A stretch of DNA of 64,000 nt from Lachnospiraceae bacterium AC2031 (GCA_000687975.1 JIAB01000001.1:1426001-1490000), one strand, 5' to 3'. Counted from the first letter of the stretch, positions 40,752-50,334 are shown. The notes: generated from the sequence alone by a model not told the origin. Made by a program: numbers and translations.

Positions 40752-42929
40752 TTACTTGTAGGCACCATCTGCTCCTACCCAATATCCGTCGACATATTTA
40801 CTTACAGCAATATAACCACTTGCTTCGAAGTAGTAGCATGAACCATTGATCCATAACCACTGTGATGTAGGATACCAGCCTGATTCATCCTCAAACCACC
40901 ATCCAGTTGCATCACTCTTCCACTGACCATAGTAACCGTCAACTAAAGCACCATCAGATCCAAGCCAGTAACCATCACGATACTCTGAATAATCAAGATA
41001 ACCATTATCAAGGAAATAGTACCACTTACCGTCTATCTTCTGCCACTGTGAATATGGGTACCAGCCTGAAGAGTCTTCATACCACCAACCAGTGCTATTG
41101 CATTTCCATTCACCCTTTGGTTCATAGGTTGCATTTCCATCAGCATCATACCACTGACCATTTATCCACTCATTTGAAGGCTTACTATTCTCTTCCTTAT
41201 TTTCCTCTGTATTATTTTCTTTGTTTTCTTCTTTATTCTTTGCAGCCTCTTCCTGAATCGACTTTATCTTATCTTCAGAACCTGTAAGCTTCTTTAAAAC
41301 TTCTTCACTTACCTTCTTCTTCTGATCATCTGTCAGATCATCATATGCCTTACGAGCTGCCTCAACTGCTTCCTTATCAGCCTCTGTAACCTTGTCCGCT
41401 GCTGGAAGCTTACTTATTGTTTCCTCAACCTTCTTAGCTGCTTCAGTATCTTCTATATCCTTCACTGCAGCTTTTGCTTCAGTAAGCGCATCCTGAATAG
41501 CCTTGTAAACTTCAGATACCTCATCACTATTTACATTAGCTTCAGCCACTGTTTCTTCTGCTTCATCGATAGAATCAAAAAGCTTCTCTGCTATCTCTTT
41601 ATAATCATCCTTAATGCTATCGTAATAATCCTGTGCATCCTTTATTGCTGTCTCAAGATCCTTCTTTTCTACAGGTGAAACAGTCACCTTAACCTTCTTC
41701 ACTGTTTCATTGTAATAAAGTCTTGCACCTGCTGTTACAATAACAGTTGTCTCGCCAACCTTCTTGGCTTTGATTTCTCCAGTCTTCTCATCTAACTCGA
41801 TGATGTTTGAAGCATTCTCATCATCTGGATCCAGTTTAAATGATATCTCACCTTCACCATCAGCGGAAGCATCCAGCTTTCCAGATTCACCATATTTGAT
41901 TTCAGTATCATCTAAAGCGATAACCTGATCTCTATATGGCTCCCATACTGCATAGAGAGTCATGTTTTCAGCAGGAACATCGATTTCCTGATTATCTGTG
42001 TAGGTAACAATCTTGTTTGCAGCATCTTCAGCTGAAGTTGCCCAGCCCATGAAGTAGTTGTTTTCTTTGGTGTAGGCATTCTTTGATAGAGTCATCTTTG
42101 TAGAATCACCCTTTATTGCAGTAGTTGCAACCATCGTTCCCTCGCTATCACTAGAATTATAGCTTACGGTTACGAGCTTAAGGACTCCAGTTGCTGGTGC
42201 AGAGGATGTTGATACAGAAGAATGAGCAGGTACATTAAGTGTCCAAGAATAAGCTATACCACTATCAAGCGCATTACCTGCATACTCGGTTGCTTCGCTA
42301 TTGTTAAAAATATTTTTTGATGCATCATGAAAATCTCCTATCCATCTGGTTGTAAAATCACCATTACCAGAAATAATAGCAAACTTTCTTCCTGTTTTAT
42401 CATCTTTTTCTTCCATAACTATGGCATTTCCCAGAAAATATATAGGTGCTCGATCATTATCACCAATCTGAGTATCAGCCCAAGAACCAATTTTTACTAC
42501 TAAATCTTCATCAGTTGTATTTGTAACATTATATGTCAATACAACCGCATCATCAGTAAGACTAGCAACTACAGAAGCTTTAACACCATGATCCTCATAT
42601 TCTTTTCCTAAGGTAAATATTGAACTACTTCCATCTCCATTGTTAAGAACAACTTTAGGGTTATCTCCAACCTGCATCTGAGTTTCATATCCTCTGTAAT
42701 TATAGGTTGTTTTAACTGCTTTACTACCATTAGTAACCCCCCAGACATCAAAGCCTTTTCGATCTCCATCTGTCGAGATATCAAATCCCATATTAGCGTT
42801 TTGGCCAGACTGTGGCGTATCACTTCCATCACCACTAGCCCTGACATTCATACCCATACCAGACAACATGCCCAGCGCCATGGACGCAGTCAGAGCTCCC
42901 ACTAAAAATCTCTTTAATGCTTTTCGCAT
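40752..42929 (-). CDS. Secreted multidomain protein with C-terminal wall-binding repeats
   Basis: Protein of 725 aa. Signal peptide (residues 1-30); an N-terminal beta domain of about 210 residues (KAVKTTYNYRGYETQMQVGD...VVLTYNVTNTTDEDLVV); an InlB-type repeat (NNYFMGWATSAEDA); a BIG2-like Ig domain (IKAKKVGETTVIVTAGA); a long helical stretch with Ala/Glu/Lys (residues 425-560); a Glu/Asn linker; and Trp/Tyr-rich repeats at 585-725 closely like the giant protein's C-terminus. Probably wall-associated. The ATG at 42929 follows AGGGGGAAAG; a GTG three bases earlier is an alternative. Confidence 0.87.
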   Translation of the reverse strand: MRKALKRFLVGALTASMALGMLSGMGMNVRASGDGSDTPQSGQNANMGFDISTDGDRKGFDVWGVTNGSKAVKTTYNYRGYETQMQVGDNPKVVLNNGDGSSSIFTLGKEYEDHGVKASVVASLTDDAVVLTYNVTNTTDEDLVVKIGSWADTQIGDNDRAPIYFLGNAIVMEEKDDKTGRKFAIISGNGDFTTRWIGDFHDASKNIFNNSEATEYAGNALDSGIAYSWTLNVPAHSSVSTSSAPATGVLKLVTVSYNSSDSEGTMVATTAIKGDSTKMTLSKNAYTKENNYFMGWATSAEDAANKIVTYTDNQEIDVPAENMTLYAVWEPYRDQVIALDDTEIKYGESGKLDASADGEGEISFKLDPDDENASNIIELDEKTGEIKAKKVGETTVIVTAGARLYYNETVKKVKVTVSPVEKKDLETAIKDAQDYYDSIKDDYKEIAEKLFDSIDEAEETVAEANVNSDEVSEVYKAIQDALTEAKAAVKDIEDTEAAKKVEETISKLPAADKVTEADKEAVEAARKAYDDLTDDQKKKVSEEVLKKLTGSEDKIKSIQEEAAKNKEENKENNTEENKEENSKPSNEWINGQWYDADGNATYEPKGEWKCNSTGWWYEDSSGWYPYSQWQKIDGKWYYFLDNGYLDYSEYRDGYWLGSDGALVDGYYGQWKSDATGWWFEDESGWYPTSQWLWINGSCYYFEASGYIAVSKYVDGYWVGADGAYK

Positions 42930-42983
42930 CACTCTTTCCCCCTTGTTTAAATATCTTTGTTGTTATAAAACACACGAAGTTTA

Positions 42984-43011
42984 TTATAAAGCATTCACCT
43001 AATATATCAAT
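42984..43011 (-). promoter_or_regulatory. Sigma-A promoter of the 40752-42929 gene
   Basis: On the minus strand TTGATA (43006-43011), 16-bp spacer, TATAAT (42984-42989), 55 bp before the ATG. Confidence 0.7.
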
Positions 43012-43092
43012 TCACACATTTTACCAATTCTCTTTATACACTTTCACCAATTACAGTTTCTTTGCGATAGAAAAACTGATATACTTTGAGTT

Positions 43093-44211
43093 ATGAACAG
43101 ATTAATCGACAAAACTTTACTAATTGCATTAACAGTCTATACCATGTCGCTCTTCGTAAATGGTACAGCCTTTATTGTGTGCATTTATTCCGCAATAATC
43201 TGTGCCGCATTAAACTATTATCTGCTCTCAACCGACAGTGGCGACTTCAAGATTAAATTCACCGACCTAAAAGAGCGAATTGCTTTTATTCTGGAGATAG
43301 GTGTGATCATCGCTACTTTCATATTTCCAGACCTCGTCCCACTGATTCCGCTCCTCATGTATGATATAGCAAGAAGTCGAAATTACTATGCATTTGCAGC
43401 AGCTGTGATCATCATAATCTCATACTTCGTTTACCCGACCAGTCTGCTCATCATCATTTTGTCAGTACTGGCTATCACCCTTTCGATAAAGTCGGAAATG
43501 GTATCTATATATTACAGGGATCTGAAGAAGATCAGAGACGACAGTGAAGAAACCAACAGCCGCCTTCGTTCACAGAACACTGAGCTTATGAACGCTCGTG
43601 ACACAGAAATCTACAACGCACAGCTCTCTGAGCGTAACCGAATTGCAAGAGAAATCCACGACAACGTTGGCCACACTCTTTCCCGTGCTATTCTCCAAAT
43701 GGGAGCCCTCCTTGCAATTCATAAGGAAGAACCTATTCATTCGGAACTGGAAGGTGTTCGTGAAACCCTGGACAATGCCATGAATTCCATCAGATCCAGC
43801 GTCCACGATCTGCATGACGATTCAATCGACGTAAAGGCAAGTATCGCTGATCTGGTGAAGCCACTTAATGATAAATATACAGTCCATATGGATCTTGATA
43901 TTGGCGACAACACACCGCGCCCAGTAAAATATGCATTGATCGGTATCACCAAGGAGTGCATATCCAATATAATCAAGCATAGTTCGAACACCGATGTGGA
44001 CATCAAGCTGAACGAACATCCATCTATGTATCAGTTGATCATTCATGATTATAGCGCTGATAACACAGTTAGTAGTAAAAAAGAACTAAGTAACTTTGAA
44101 GACTTCGGAATGGGACTTGAGAACATCCGTGGCAGAGTTGAATCAGTGAACGGAACACTGAGCATCTCCACCCATAACGGATTCCGCGTATTCGTCTCAA
44201 TCCCCCGCTAA
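43093..44211 (+). CDS. NarL-type sensor histidine kinase
   Basis: Protein of 372 aa. Five or so membrane segments (residues 5-130), a coiled coil, the HisKA_3 box ERNRIAREIHDNVGHTLS (acceptor His in REIHDN, near residue 191) and an HATPase domain (GITKECISNIIKHS, FGMGLENIRGRVESVNG). It pairs with the LuxR-type regulator 14 bp downstream. Similar to LiaS/DesK-type kinases that sense envelope state. It is the nearest two-component pair to the ABC operon at 35794-39430, but a link is unproven. Confidence 0.92.
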   Translation: MNRLIDKTLLIALTVYTMSLFVNGTAFIVCIYSAIICAALNYYLLSTDSGDFKIKFTDLKERIAFILEIGVIIATFIFPDLVPLIPLLMYDIARSRNYYAFAAAVIIIISYFVYPTSLLIIILSVLAITLSIKSEMVSIYYRDLKKIRDDSEETNSRLRSQNTELMNARDTEIYNAQLSERNRIAREIHDNVGHTLSRAILQMGALLAIHKEEPIHSELEGVRETLDNAMNSIRSSVHDLHDDSIDVKASIADLVKPLNDKYTVHMDLDIGDNTPRPVKYALIGITKECISNIIKHSSNTDVDIKLNEHPSMYQLIIHDYSADNTVSSKKELSNFEDFGMGLENIRGRVESVNGTLSISTHNGFRVFVSIPR

Positions 44212-44225
44212 TGAAAGGATAGATT

Positions 44226-44891
44226 ATGAAGGTTGTTATTGTTGATGATGATAAGTTAGTGGCTATGTCACTTAAAACTATAGTTGAATCTGATAGTGAG
44301 ATAGAGGTCCAGGCCACAGGCGGTTCAGGGGAGGATGCAATAAAGCTCTACAACGAATTTAAGCCAGACGTTCTCCTTACAGATATACGAATGGAAGGCA
44401 TGACGGGACTTGAAGCTGGAGAACAGATACTATCTCAGCATCCCGATGCAAAGATACTTTATCTGACCACATTTAACGACGACGAATATATCGTAAAGGC
44501 GCTTTCCATAGGCGCTAAGGGCTACATCATAAAGCAGGACTTTGACTCCATCGTCCCTTCCCTTAAAGCAGTCTACAGCGGTCAGTCCGTATTCGGAAAT
44601 GAGATCACTGAAAAGCTGCCAGACATTCTAAATGCAAAACTAAGTGGTGGGAACTCCACCGCTTCCGATAAAACTCAGGGAGAATCACATTTTGATTTTG
44701 CGTCACATGGACTTACCGAACAGGAAGCTGAGATAGTAAAATGTGTCGCCGACGGCCTCTCAAATAAAGAAATTGCTGATACGCTCTTCCTGTCCGAAGG
44801 AACAGTAAGAAACTATATCAGCAATATATTGTCCAAGCTGGATCTTCGCGATCGCACCAACCTGGCGATATTCTATTATAAGCATTCATAA
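44226..44891 (+). CDS. LuxR/NarL-type response regulator
   Basis: Protein of 221 aa. Receiver (VDDDKL; Asp in VLLTDIRMEGMTG; Lys in YIIKQDFDS), linker, and a LuxR helix-turn-helix (GLSNKEIADTLFLSEGTVRN) at the C-terminus. Partner of the upstream kinase. Ribosome site GAAAGGA. A weak hairpin (TAACGC/GCGTTA) overlaps the stop. Confidence 0.94.
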   Translation: MKVVIVDDDKLVAMSLKTIVESDSEIEVQATGGSGEDAIKLYNEFKPDVLLTDIRMEGMTGLEAGEQILSQHPDAKILYLTTFNDDEYIVKALSIGAKGYIIKQDFDSIVPSLKAVYSGQSVFGNEITEKLPDILNAKLSGGNSTASDKTQGESHFDFASHGLTEQEAEIVKCVADGLSNKEIADTLFLSEGTVRNYISNILSKLDLRDRTNLAIFYYKHS

Positions 44892-44914
44892 CGCCGTAAC
44901 GCGTTATATCATTA

Positions 44915-45709
44915 TTAGTCACCCATTTGTTCGGTTATCTTCTTGTAGTCTGTGTAATATGAAATATTTACAATACGTGCAGACTGCTTATTTACTGCGA
45001 TAACCATGCAGTCATTTGCCTTCTCATTATAGTAAATATAATTGTTTGAAACAGGATCCACATCATCTGTGATAACTTCGTAGTATTCATCATACTGATA
45101 AGTCATCTCACGAAGGGCATCCTTTTCTGCCTGATTGATACTCACACCATAGAAGGTATAGCTTCGACTTGTAGTATTAACTCCCACCTGTATTCCATCA
45201 ATGTAGACAATATTTAGTCCCTTATCTGATTTAACAGTTGGAGTACCATAGGAGTACTGAATCAGCGACTTTGCCGCTTCAGGATCATCTTCAAGAGTCA
45301 AATGAAGATCCGCACTTATCTGACTATCTGACATAGCAAGCTCATTGGTGATATCTTTTCCACCAGAACCTACCAAGTACTGAACTCCCTTAACTACTAC
45401 AACAGCTATTGCTATAAGAAATATAGCACCAATAATTTTATATACTATAGAACGAACCTTCTGGTTGCTAACTCCAGCTCCCTCTGTTGGGATATAGCTT
45501 GGACCCGTATACGTAGGAAGGTCATTTATCCTATCGATTGAAACAGTTCCATCTCCAATTCCTCCATGGAACTTAGAACTCTCATCATTTAGATTGTCAG
45601 CTCCAGTATTTCCTGACATAAAGTCTGTATCAAAACCATCTAGCCCCATAGTATCTACTGATGCGATGTCATCAGTATCATTTCCATCTTTTTTTAGTGA
45701 TATTGCCAT
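44915..45709 (-). CDS. Single-pass membrane protein, unknown function
   Basis: Protein of 264 aa. The cytoplasmic N-terminus (85 residues) is Asp/Gly-rich (GLDGFDTDFMSGNTGADN); one membrane segment at about residues 87-107; then an outside domain of about 155 residues (YTFYGVSINQAEKDALREMT). I recognise no family. It may be a bitopic sensor or assembly factor. Ribosome site GGGAAA. It converges on the two-component pair. Confidence 0.7.
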   Translation of the reverse strand: MAISLKKDGNDTDDIASVDTMGLDGFDTDFMSGNTGADNLNDESSKFHGGIGDGTVSIDRINDLPTYTGPSYIPTEGAGVSNQKVRSIVYKIIGAIFLIAIAVVVVKGVQYLVGSGGKDITNELAMSDSQISADLHLTLEDDPEAAKSLIQYSYGTPTVKSDKGLNIVYIDGIQVGVNTTSRSYTFYGVSINQAEKDALREMTYQYDEYYEVITDDVDPVSNNYIYYNEKANDCMVIAVNKQSARIVNISYYTDYKKITEQMGD

Positions 45710-45735
45710 AATTTTCCCTTTTTTTCTTAATTGTA

Positions 45736-45772
45736 AAATGTGACAAGCGGCATAAAGCCGTTTGCCACATTT
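45736..45772 (-). terminator. Terminator of iorAB (TGTGACA palindrome family)
   Basis: AAATGTGACAAGCGGC-ATAAA-GCCGTTTGCCACATT; on the minus strand the T-run ATTTTA follows. It lies 14 bp after the iorB stop. The outer arm is shared with the palindromes at 3119, 10737 and 14248. Confidence 0.75.
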
Positions 45773-45786
45773 ATGATTTCTTCAAA

Positions 45787-46371
45787 TTAATCTACAGAGT
45801 TATAACCTACTTCAAAGCCTGCAAGGTTGATATCAACAGTCTTAGGTGGAACCTTAGACTTGATAACATCTACCCACTGCTCCTTTGAATAGTTCATGTG
45901 GCGGGCAGCCATACCAAGTACTATTGTGTTGAAGACTCTTGTGTTTCCAAGCTCCTCAGCCTTTGCCATAGCATCGATTGAGAATACTCTGTACTTCTCA
46001 CGAAGTCCTTCAAGGATGTTCTCAGGATACTCAGCAGCACCTGTGATCACTGGCATTGGATCAATTCTCTGATCATTTACGATAAGTGCTCCATCCTTCT
46101 TAAGGAAATGAGCATATCTGAGTGCTTCAAGTCTTTCGAAGGCGATAAGGACATCAGCGCAGCCCTCTTCAACGATAGGCTCTGTAACAGCCTCGCCTTC
46201 AGTTGCATATCTAACGTAGGTAACAACAGAACCACCACGCTGAGCCATACCGTGAACCTCAGAAAGCTTCACATCGTAGCCTGCTGATTCAGCAAGACCA
46301 CCAAGGATACGGCTTGTGAGCAGGGTACCCTGACCACCTACACCAACGATCATAATATTTGTAACTGACAT
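45787..46371 (-). CDS. iorB: Indolepyruvate ferredoxin oxidoreductase, beta subunit
   Basis: Protein of 194 aa, a gamma-type pyruvate:ferredoxin oxidoreductase domain: MIVGVGGQGTLLTSRILGG at the N-terminus, SEVHGMAQRGGSVVTYVRY, and ADVLIAFERLEALRY. With IorA it oxidises aryl pyruvates (from aromatic amino acids) to aryl acetyl-CoA with ferredoxin as electron acceptor. It lies 72 bp downstream of iorA. Confidence 0.95.
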   Translation of the reverse strand: MSVTNIMIVGVGGQGTLLTSRILGGLAESAGYDVKLSEVHGMAQRGGSVVTYVRYATEGEAVTEPIVEEGCADVLIAFERLEALRYAHFLKKDGALIVNDQRIDPMPVITGAAEYPENILEGLREKYRVFSIDAMAKAEELGNTRVFNTIVLGMAARHMNYSKEQWVDVIKSKVPPKTVDINLAGFEVGYNSVD

Positions 46372-46443
46372 ATTCTTTTCCTCTTTATAATATTTAATCT
46401 AATTATCTAAGCTATGGCTGCCAGCTTTACGCCGCCTGCCTAA

Positions 46444-48201
46444 CTATCTAAGCTGGATGGCATCAAATGGACAAAGCTGCTGGCAAAGGCCACAACCGTT
46501 GCACATTGTCTCATCGATTACTGAGAAGCCTGTCTCTTTGTCCTTCTTGATAGCTGGACATCCAGGTGTGAGACATTTTCCACACTTCATACATTTCTCT
46601 GTATCTACGAAGCACTTACCCTTTGGAACATAGGTCTTAAGGAGTGCACATGGTGACTGAGATATAATAACTGAAAGCTCATCTCTAGCAACCTCTTCCT
46701 TGATAGTAGCTTCGAGCTTCTCAAGGTCAAATGCATCAACCACCTTTACGTGCTTAACGCCCATACCTTCGCAAAGCTTAACAAGGTCGATAGCAAATGT
46801 CTCTTCTCCGTTAAGCATTTTGCCTGTTGCAGGATGATTCTGGTGACCAGTCATACCTGTTGTTGAGTTATCAAGAATGATAACTGTTCCAGTTGCCTGG
46901 TTGTATACCATATTCATAAGTGAGTTAACACCTGTGTGAAGGAATGTTGAGTCTCCGATAACTGCTACCCAGTTCTTAACCCAGTCCTTACCTTTACCCT
47001 TCTCCATACCATGAAGCATAGAGATTGAACCGCCCATGCAAAGGGTTGTATCTACAACTGAAAGTGGTGCAGCTACACCAAGTGTGTAGCATCCGATATC
47101 GCCACTTGCATGAATCTTTAACTTCTTAAGTACGCTGTATGTAGCTCTGTGAGGACATCCAGGACAAAGAATTGGTGGACGTACTGGAACCTGTGCAGGA
47201 TCTGCAAGGTCAAGCTCCTGACCAAGAATCTTCTCACGAAGCATGTTAGCGCTGTACTCGCCATCAAGTGGGAAGAGATCCTTACCGATACAATCAATTC
47301 CCCATGAACGAACAAGCTCTTCGATAACTGGCTCAAGCTCTTCTACGATGTACAGAACATCAACCTTAGAAGCGAACTCTTCGATAAGCTTCTTAGGAAG
47401 TGGTGTTACCATACCAAGCTTAAGAATACTTGCATCTGGAAATACTTCCTTTACATACTGATAAGGGATACCACTAGTAATGAATCCAACCTTCTTGCCA
47501 TTTACAGTTCCGTCACCGTAAGTTACCTTGTTGATATCAGCGAACTTCTCTGTTGCTCCATCAGCAGCAAGCTTTGCATCACGCTCAATAACGAACTTAT
47601 GACGCTTCATTGCATTAGCTGGGACCATAACATTTTTCGCTGGGTCTCTAACATATTCTTTATCCTCAACCTCAACTCTATCCTCAAGGTTAACAACACC
47701 CTGTGAGTGAGCGATACGAGTTGTTGTTCTAAGGATAACTGGTGTATCGTACTCTTCTGAAATCTCAAATGCCTTCTTGGTGAATACTCTAGCCTCTTCT
47801 GAGTCAGATGGCTCGAGCACTGGCACGTGTGATGAGATAGCAATACGTCTTGTATCCTGCTCATTCTGTGAGCTGTAAAGACCTGGATCATCTGCTACCA
47901 GGTATACAAGTCCGCCCTTTGCTCCAATATAAGATGCTGTATAAAGTGGGTCAGATGCAACATTGAGACCAACACACTTCATGGCACACATTGCTCTAAC
48001 GCCTGCGATAGAAGCACCCATTGCAACCTCAGCTGCAACCTTCTCATTTGGTGCCCACTCAGCATAAACGCCTTCATACTTAACAAGATTTTCGCTCATC
48101 TCAGTACTTGGTGTACCTGGATAAGCTGATGAAACCTTAACTCCTGCCTCCCAGGCACCACGAGCTATAGCTTCATTTCCAAGCATAATCTTCTTTTCCA
48201 A
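46444..48201 (-). CDS. iorA: Indolepyruvate ferredoxin oxidoreductase, alpha subunit
   Basis: Protein of 585 aa. N-terminal pyrimidine-binding domain (SSAYPGTPSTEMSE), a TPP-binding domain (GDIGCYTLGVAAPL, GDSTFLHTGVNSL), and a C-terminal ferredoxin-type region with two cluster motifs (CMKCGKCLTPGC and CNGCGLCQQLCP). The likely start is a TTG at 48201, 8 nt after AAGGAG; an ATG five codons in is an alternative. Forms the IorAB complex. Confidence 0.95.
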   Translation of the reverse strand: MEKKIMLGNEAIARGAWEAGVKVSSAYPGTPSTEMSENLVKYEGVYAEWAPNEKVAAEVAMGASIAGVRAMCAMKCVGLNVASDPLYTASYIGAKGGLVYLVADDPGLYSSQNEQDTRRIAISSHVPVLEPSDSEEARVFTKKAFEISEEYDTPVILRTTTRIAHSQGVVNLEDRVEVEDKEYVRDPAKNVMVPANAMKRHKFVIERDAKLAADGATEKFADINKVTYGDGTVNGKKVGFITSGIPYQYVKEVFPDASILKLGMVTPLPKKLIEEFASKVDVLYIVEELEPVIEELVRSWGIDCIGKDLFPLDGEYSANMLREKILGQELDLADPAQVPVRPPILCPGCPHRATYSVLKKLKIHASGDIGCYTLGVAAPLSVVDTTLCMGGSISMLHGMEKGKGKDWVKNWVAVIGDSTFLHTGVNSLMNMVYNQATGTVIILDNSTTGMTGHQNHPATGKMLNGEETFAIDLVKLCEGMGVKHVKVVDAFDLEKLEATIKEEVARDELSVIISQSPCALLKTYVPKGKCFVDTEKCMKCGKCLTPGCPAIKKDKETGFSVIDETMCNGCGLCQQLCPFDAIQLR

Positions 48202-48323
48202 TGTTCAAACTCCTTCGTATTATATTTTCCTAATGACAACGCTGAAATGCGCCGCCAATATTTCCAGTTAAGAGCCTAGCAACCTTAATATTATAGAGTA
48301 TCAGTGGGAAAAATACAACAAAA

Positions 48324-48350
48324 AAGGGCGCTGAATATAATAGCGCCCTT
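48324..48350 (-). terminator. Terminator of the 48390-50015 gene
   Basis: AAGGGCGCT / AGCGCCCTT, 9-bp perfect arms with a 9-nt loop; on the minus strand TTTTTTG follows. Confidence 0.9.
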
Positions 48351-48389
48351 AAATATTTCATTTTACAAATCCAGTTTCCGTCAGCCGAA

Positions 48390-50015
48390 TCAACTCCAGG
48401 CTCCATCTGCGCCAAGCCAACATCCATCCACATACTGATTTGTAACCATATAGCCGTCACCACCAAAGTAGTAACATTTTCCATTGATCCAAAGCCACTT
48501 GTTCTGTGGATACCAGCCAGATGTATCTTCAAACCACCAGCCTTTTGAATCGCTTTTCCACTCACCATAATAGCCATCTACCAAAGCTCCATCAGCCCCA
48601 AGCCAATAGCCATCACGGTACTCGCTATAATCCATATAGCCCGACTCAGTGAAGTAGTACCACTTACCATCTATTTTCTGCCACTGTGATACTGGGTACC
48701 AGCCCTTAGAATCCTCTACCCACCATCCGGTTGAGTTGCATTTCCACTCAAGTACTCCATCATAGTCAGAAACGCCTTCGGAGTTGTACCATTTACCATC
48801 AACCCACTCATTCTTATATGCTGTGGTATTAGTCACATCAGTTGCAGCAGGATTTTCATTTCCGGTTGTATTAGTATTTTTATTTCCCGTCGTATCAGTT
48901 GTACCATTTGCAGCAGTTGTATCAGGAATATTCTCCCACTTTGCATACAGTGTTATATCCGATGTCACTGCCTTTCCAAAATCATAGGCTGTACCAAAAC
49001 TGTTATCAGTATACCAACCACCAAATGAGTATCCTGTTCTGGATGGATCAGTTGGTTTTACTACGGTCTTACCACTCTCAATGCTTTGAGTTGCCACAGC
49101 ACTTCCACCATTAGTTTCAAATGAAACATTATATTTCATAATAGGATGTCCGCATCTTTTAAAGTAGGATAATTCATAGAAATAATTTTTGCTTGGTTCT
49201 CCATTTATGGTATTATTACTTGAATCGAGAGTTGCATTATATTTTTCATTAACATGATCGTTCCTATTGTGAATATCAATGGCCCAGTAATAATACTTAC
49301 CTTCTTTAAATGTCTCGCCTTCCTTCATAGGCTTAGCATCACAGCCTTCATAATATTGGTGATAACCAAGAGCCTTCCAGTAAAAATCTACTTTATCAAT
49401 ATCTTGATCAAATTCAAACCAAAGCAAAGGAACACTACCACTAACTGCATCTGCAGGATCCATCTCCAAAGTAGCCTCCTTTGCAGGCGTTTCTCCAACC
49501 ACTGGATCAGAAATCACTATATTATATTTTTTAATTGCCGATCCACCTGGAGTATTCCTAATCGATATATATTCAAGCTTATTATCTACTCCCCACGATG
49601 CGCCGTAGCATTCATATCCATTTATAGTAGAATTATAAAAACTTTCTAGTGGAAATGAATATTTATTATCATCCCACATATAAACAATGAAACGAATTTC
49701 ATACTGTTGGTTCTGAAAAGTTCCGTCATCTACACTAAACTTTACTTCCCCGTTGTCCACAGGAAAAACACTTACTCTTGGAATATAATAATTCGAACCT
49801 TCCGGAATTTTACAATATCCTTTATTTTTAATAAATTCATAAATATCATCCCCTACTTTAGGCTCTTTATAAGTAATTTCAATAGCTTCAATCGGGGTAG
49901 TAGCCGCATAGACATCCATAGAAAAATTCTGTACAGAAAGAACTGACAGAATAAGAGCTATTGCCGTCAAAACAGCCACAAAACCTTTTAAACCTTTTAA
50001 ACCTTTCACTTTCAC
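48390..50015 (-). CDS. Secreted protein with C-terminal wall-binding repeats
   Basis: Protein of 541 aa. Signal peptide (residues 1-38), an N-terminal beta region of about 280 residues (GEVKFSVDDGTFQNQQYEIR, ATLEMDPADAVSGSVPLLWF), an InlB-type repeat (GYSFGGWYTDNSFGTAYDF), a Thr/Asn-rich linker, and Trp/Tyr-rich repeats at 405-541 closely like 40752-42929. The start codon is a GTG, 6 nt after GGAG. Function unknown; probably wall-bound. Confidence 0.85.
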   Translation of the reverse strand: MKVKGLKGLKGFVAVLTAIALILSVLSVQNFSMDVYAATTPIEAIEITYKEPKVGDDIYEFIKNKGYCKIPEGSNYYIPRVSVFPVDNGEVKFSVDDGTFQNQQYEIRFIVYMWDDNKYSFPLESFYNSTINGYECYGASWGVDNKLEYISIRNTPGGSAIKKYNIVISDPVVGETPAKEATLEMDPADAVSGSVPLLWFEFDQDIDKVDFYWKALGYHQYYEGCDAKPMKEGETFKEGKYYYWAIDIHNRNDHVNEKYNATLDSSNNTINGEPSKNYFYELSYFKRCGHPIMKYNVSFETNGGSAVATQSIESGKTVVKPTDPSRTGYSFGGWYTDNSFGTAYDFGKAVTSDITLYAKWENIPDTTAANGTTDTTGNKNTNTTGNENPAATDVTNTTAYKNEWVDGKWYNSEGVSDYDGVLEWKCNSTGWWVEDSKGWYPVSQWQKIDGKWYYFTESGYMDYSEYRDGYWLGADGALVDGYYGEWKSDSKGWWFEDTSGWYPQNKWLWINGKCYYFGGDGYMVTNQYVDGCWLGADGAWS

Positions 50016-50150
50016 CCTTCACTCCTTATTAATATTTTTGACACCATATGACATACGGATCGCTCCATTTCTTACGAAATTTTCACAATCCTAGAAACAT
50101 TCGGAAACCGCTATTTTTCTAAGAAAAATGCTATTTCCTCATGTTTCAGC

Positions 50151-50208
50151 GTGTCATAAGGTCAACATGCTTTTCCTGCAAGCAGGAACGCATTTTGACT
50201 TTTGACAC
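50151..50208. repeat. Long imperfect palindrome
   Basis: GTGTCA...TGACAC, GTCA/TGAC, ATGC/GCAT and TTCCTGC-AA-GCAGGAA stacked stems with small internal loops. It lies between the OmpR-type regulator and the 48390-50015 gene. Either a folded 5' leader element or a repeat. Confidence 0.6.
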
Positions 50209-50236
50209 TTATGTCATATTATATTAACAATAAAAA

Positions 50237-50301
50237 ATTCTTCGTCACGCTCAGAATGGCACAACTTATCTAGTCATTCTAAAGATAGCAATCCGAAGAA
50301 T
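50237..50301 (-). repeat. CATTCTGAGCG / CGAAGAATC-type palindromic repeat
   Basis: ATTCTTCG (50237-50244) pairs with CGAAGAAT (50294-50301), and AGAATG (50253) with CATTCT (50275-50280). It is built from two inverted half-copies of a CATTCTGAGCGnnnCGAAGAATC-like unit, a pattern I know from dispersed repeats in several bacterial genomes. It lies 34 bp after the OmpR-type regulator stop and ends with a T-run on the minus strand, so it may act as a terminator. The 319-bp gap 50016-50334 otherwise shows no gene. Confidence 0.65.
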
Positions 50302-50334
50302 CTTTTATCATTTTACTTTGATACTTTTACTAAT

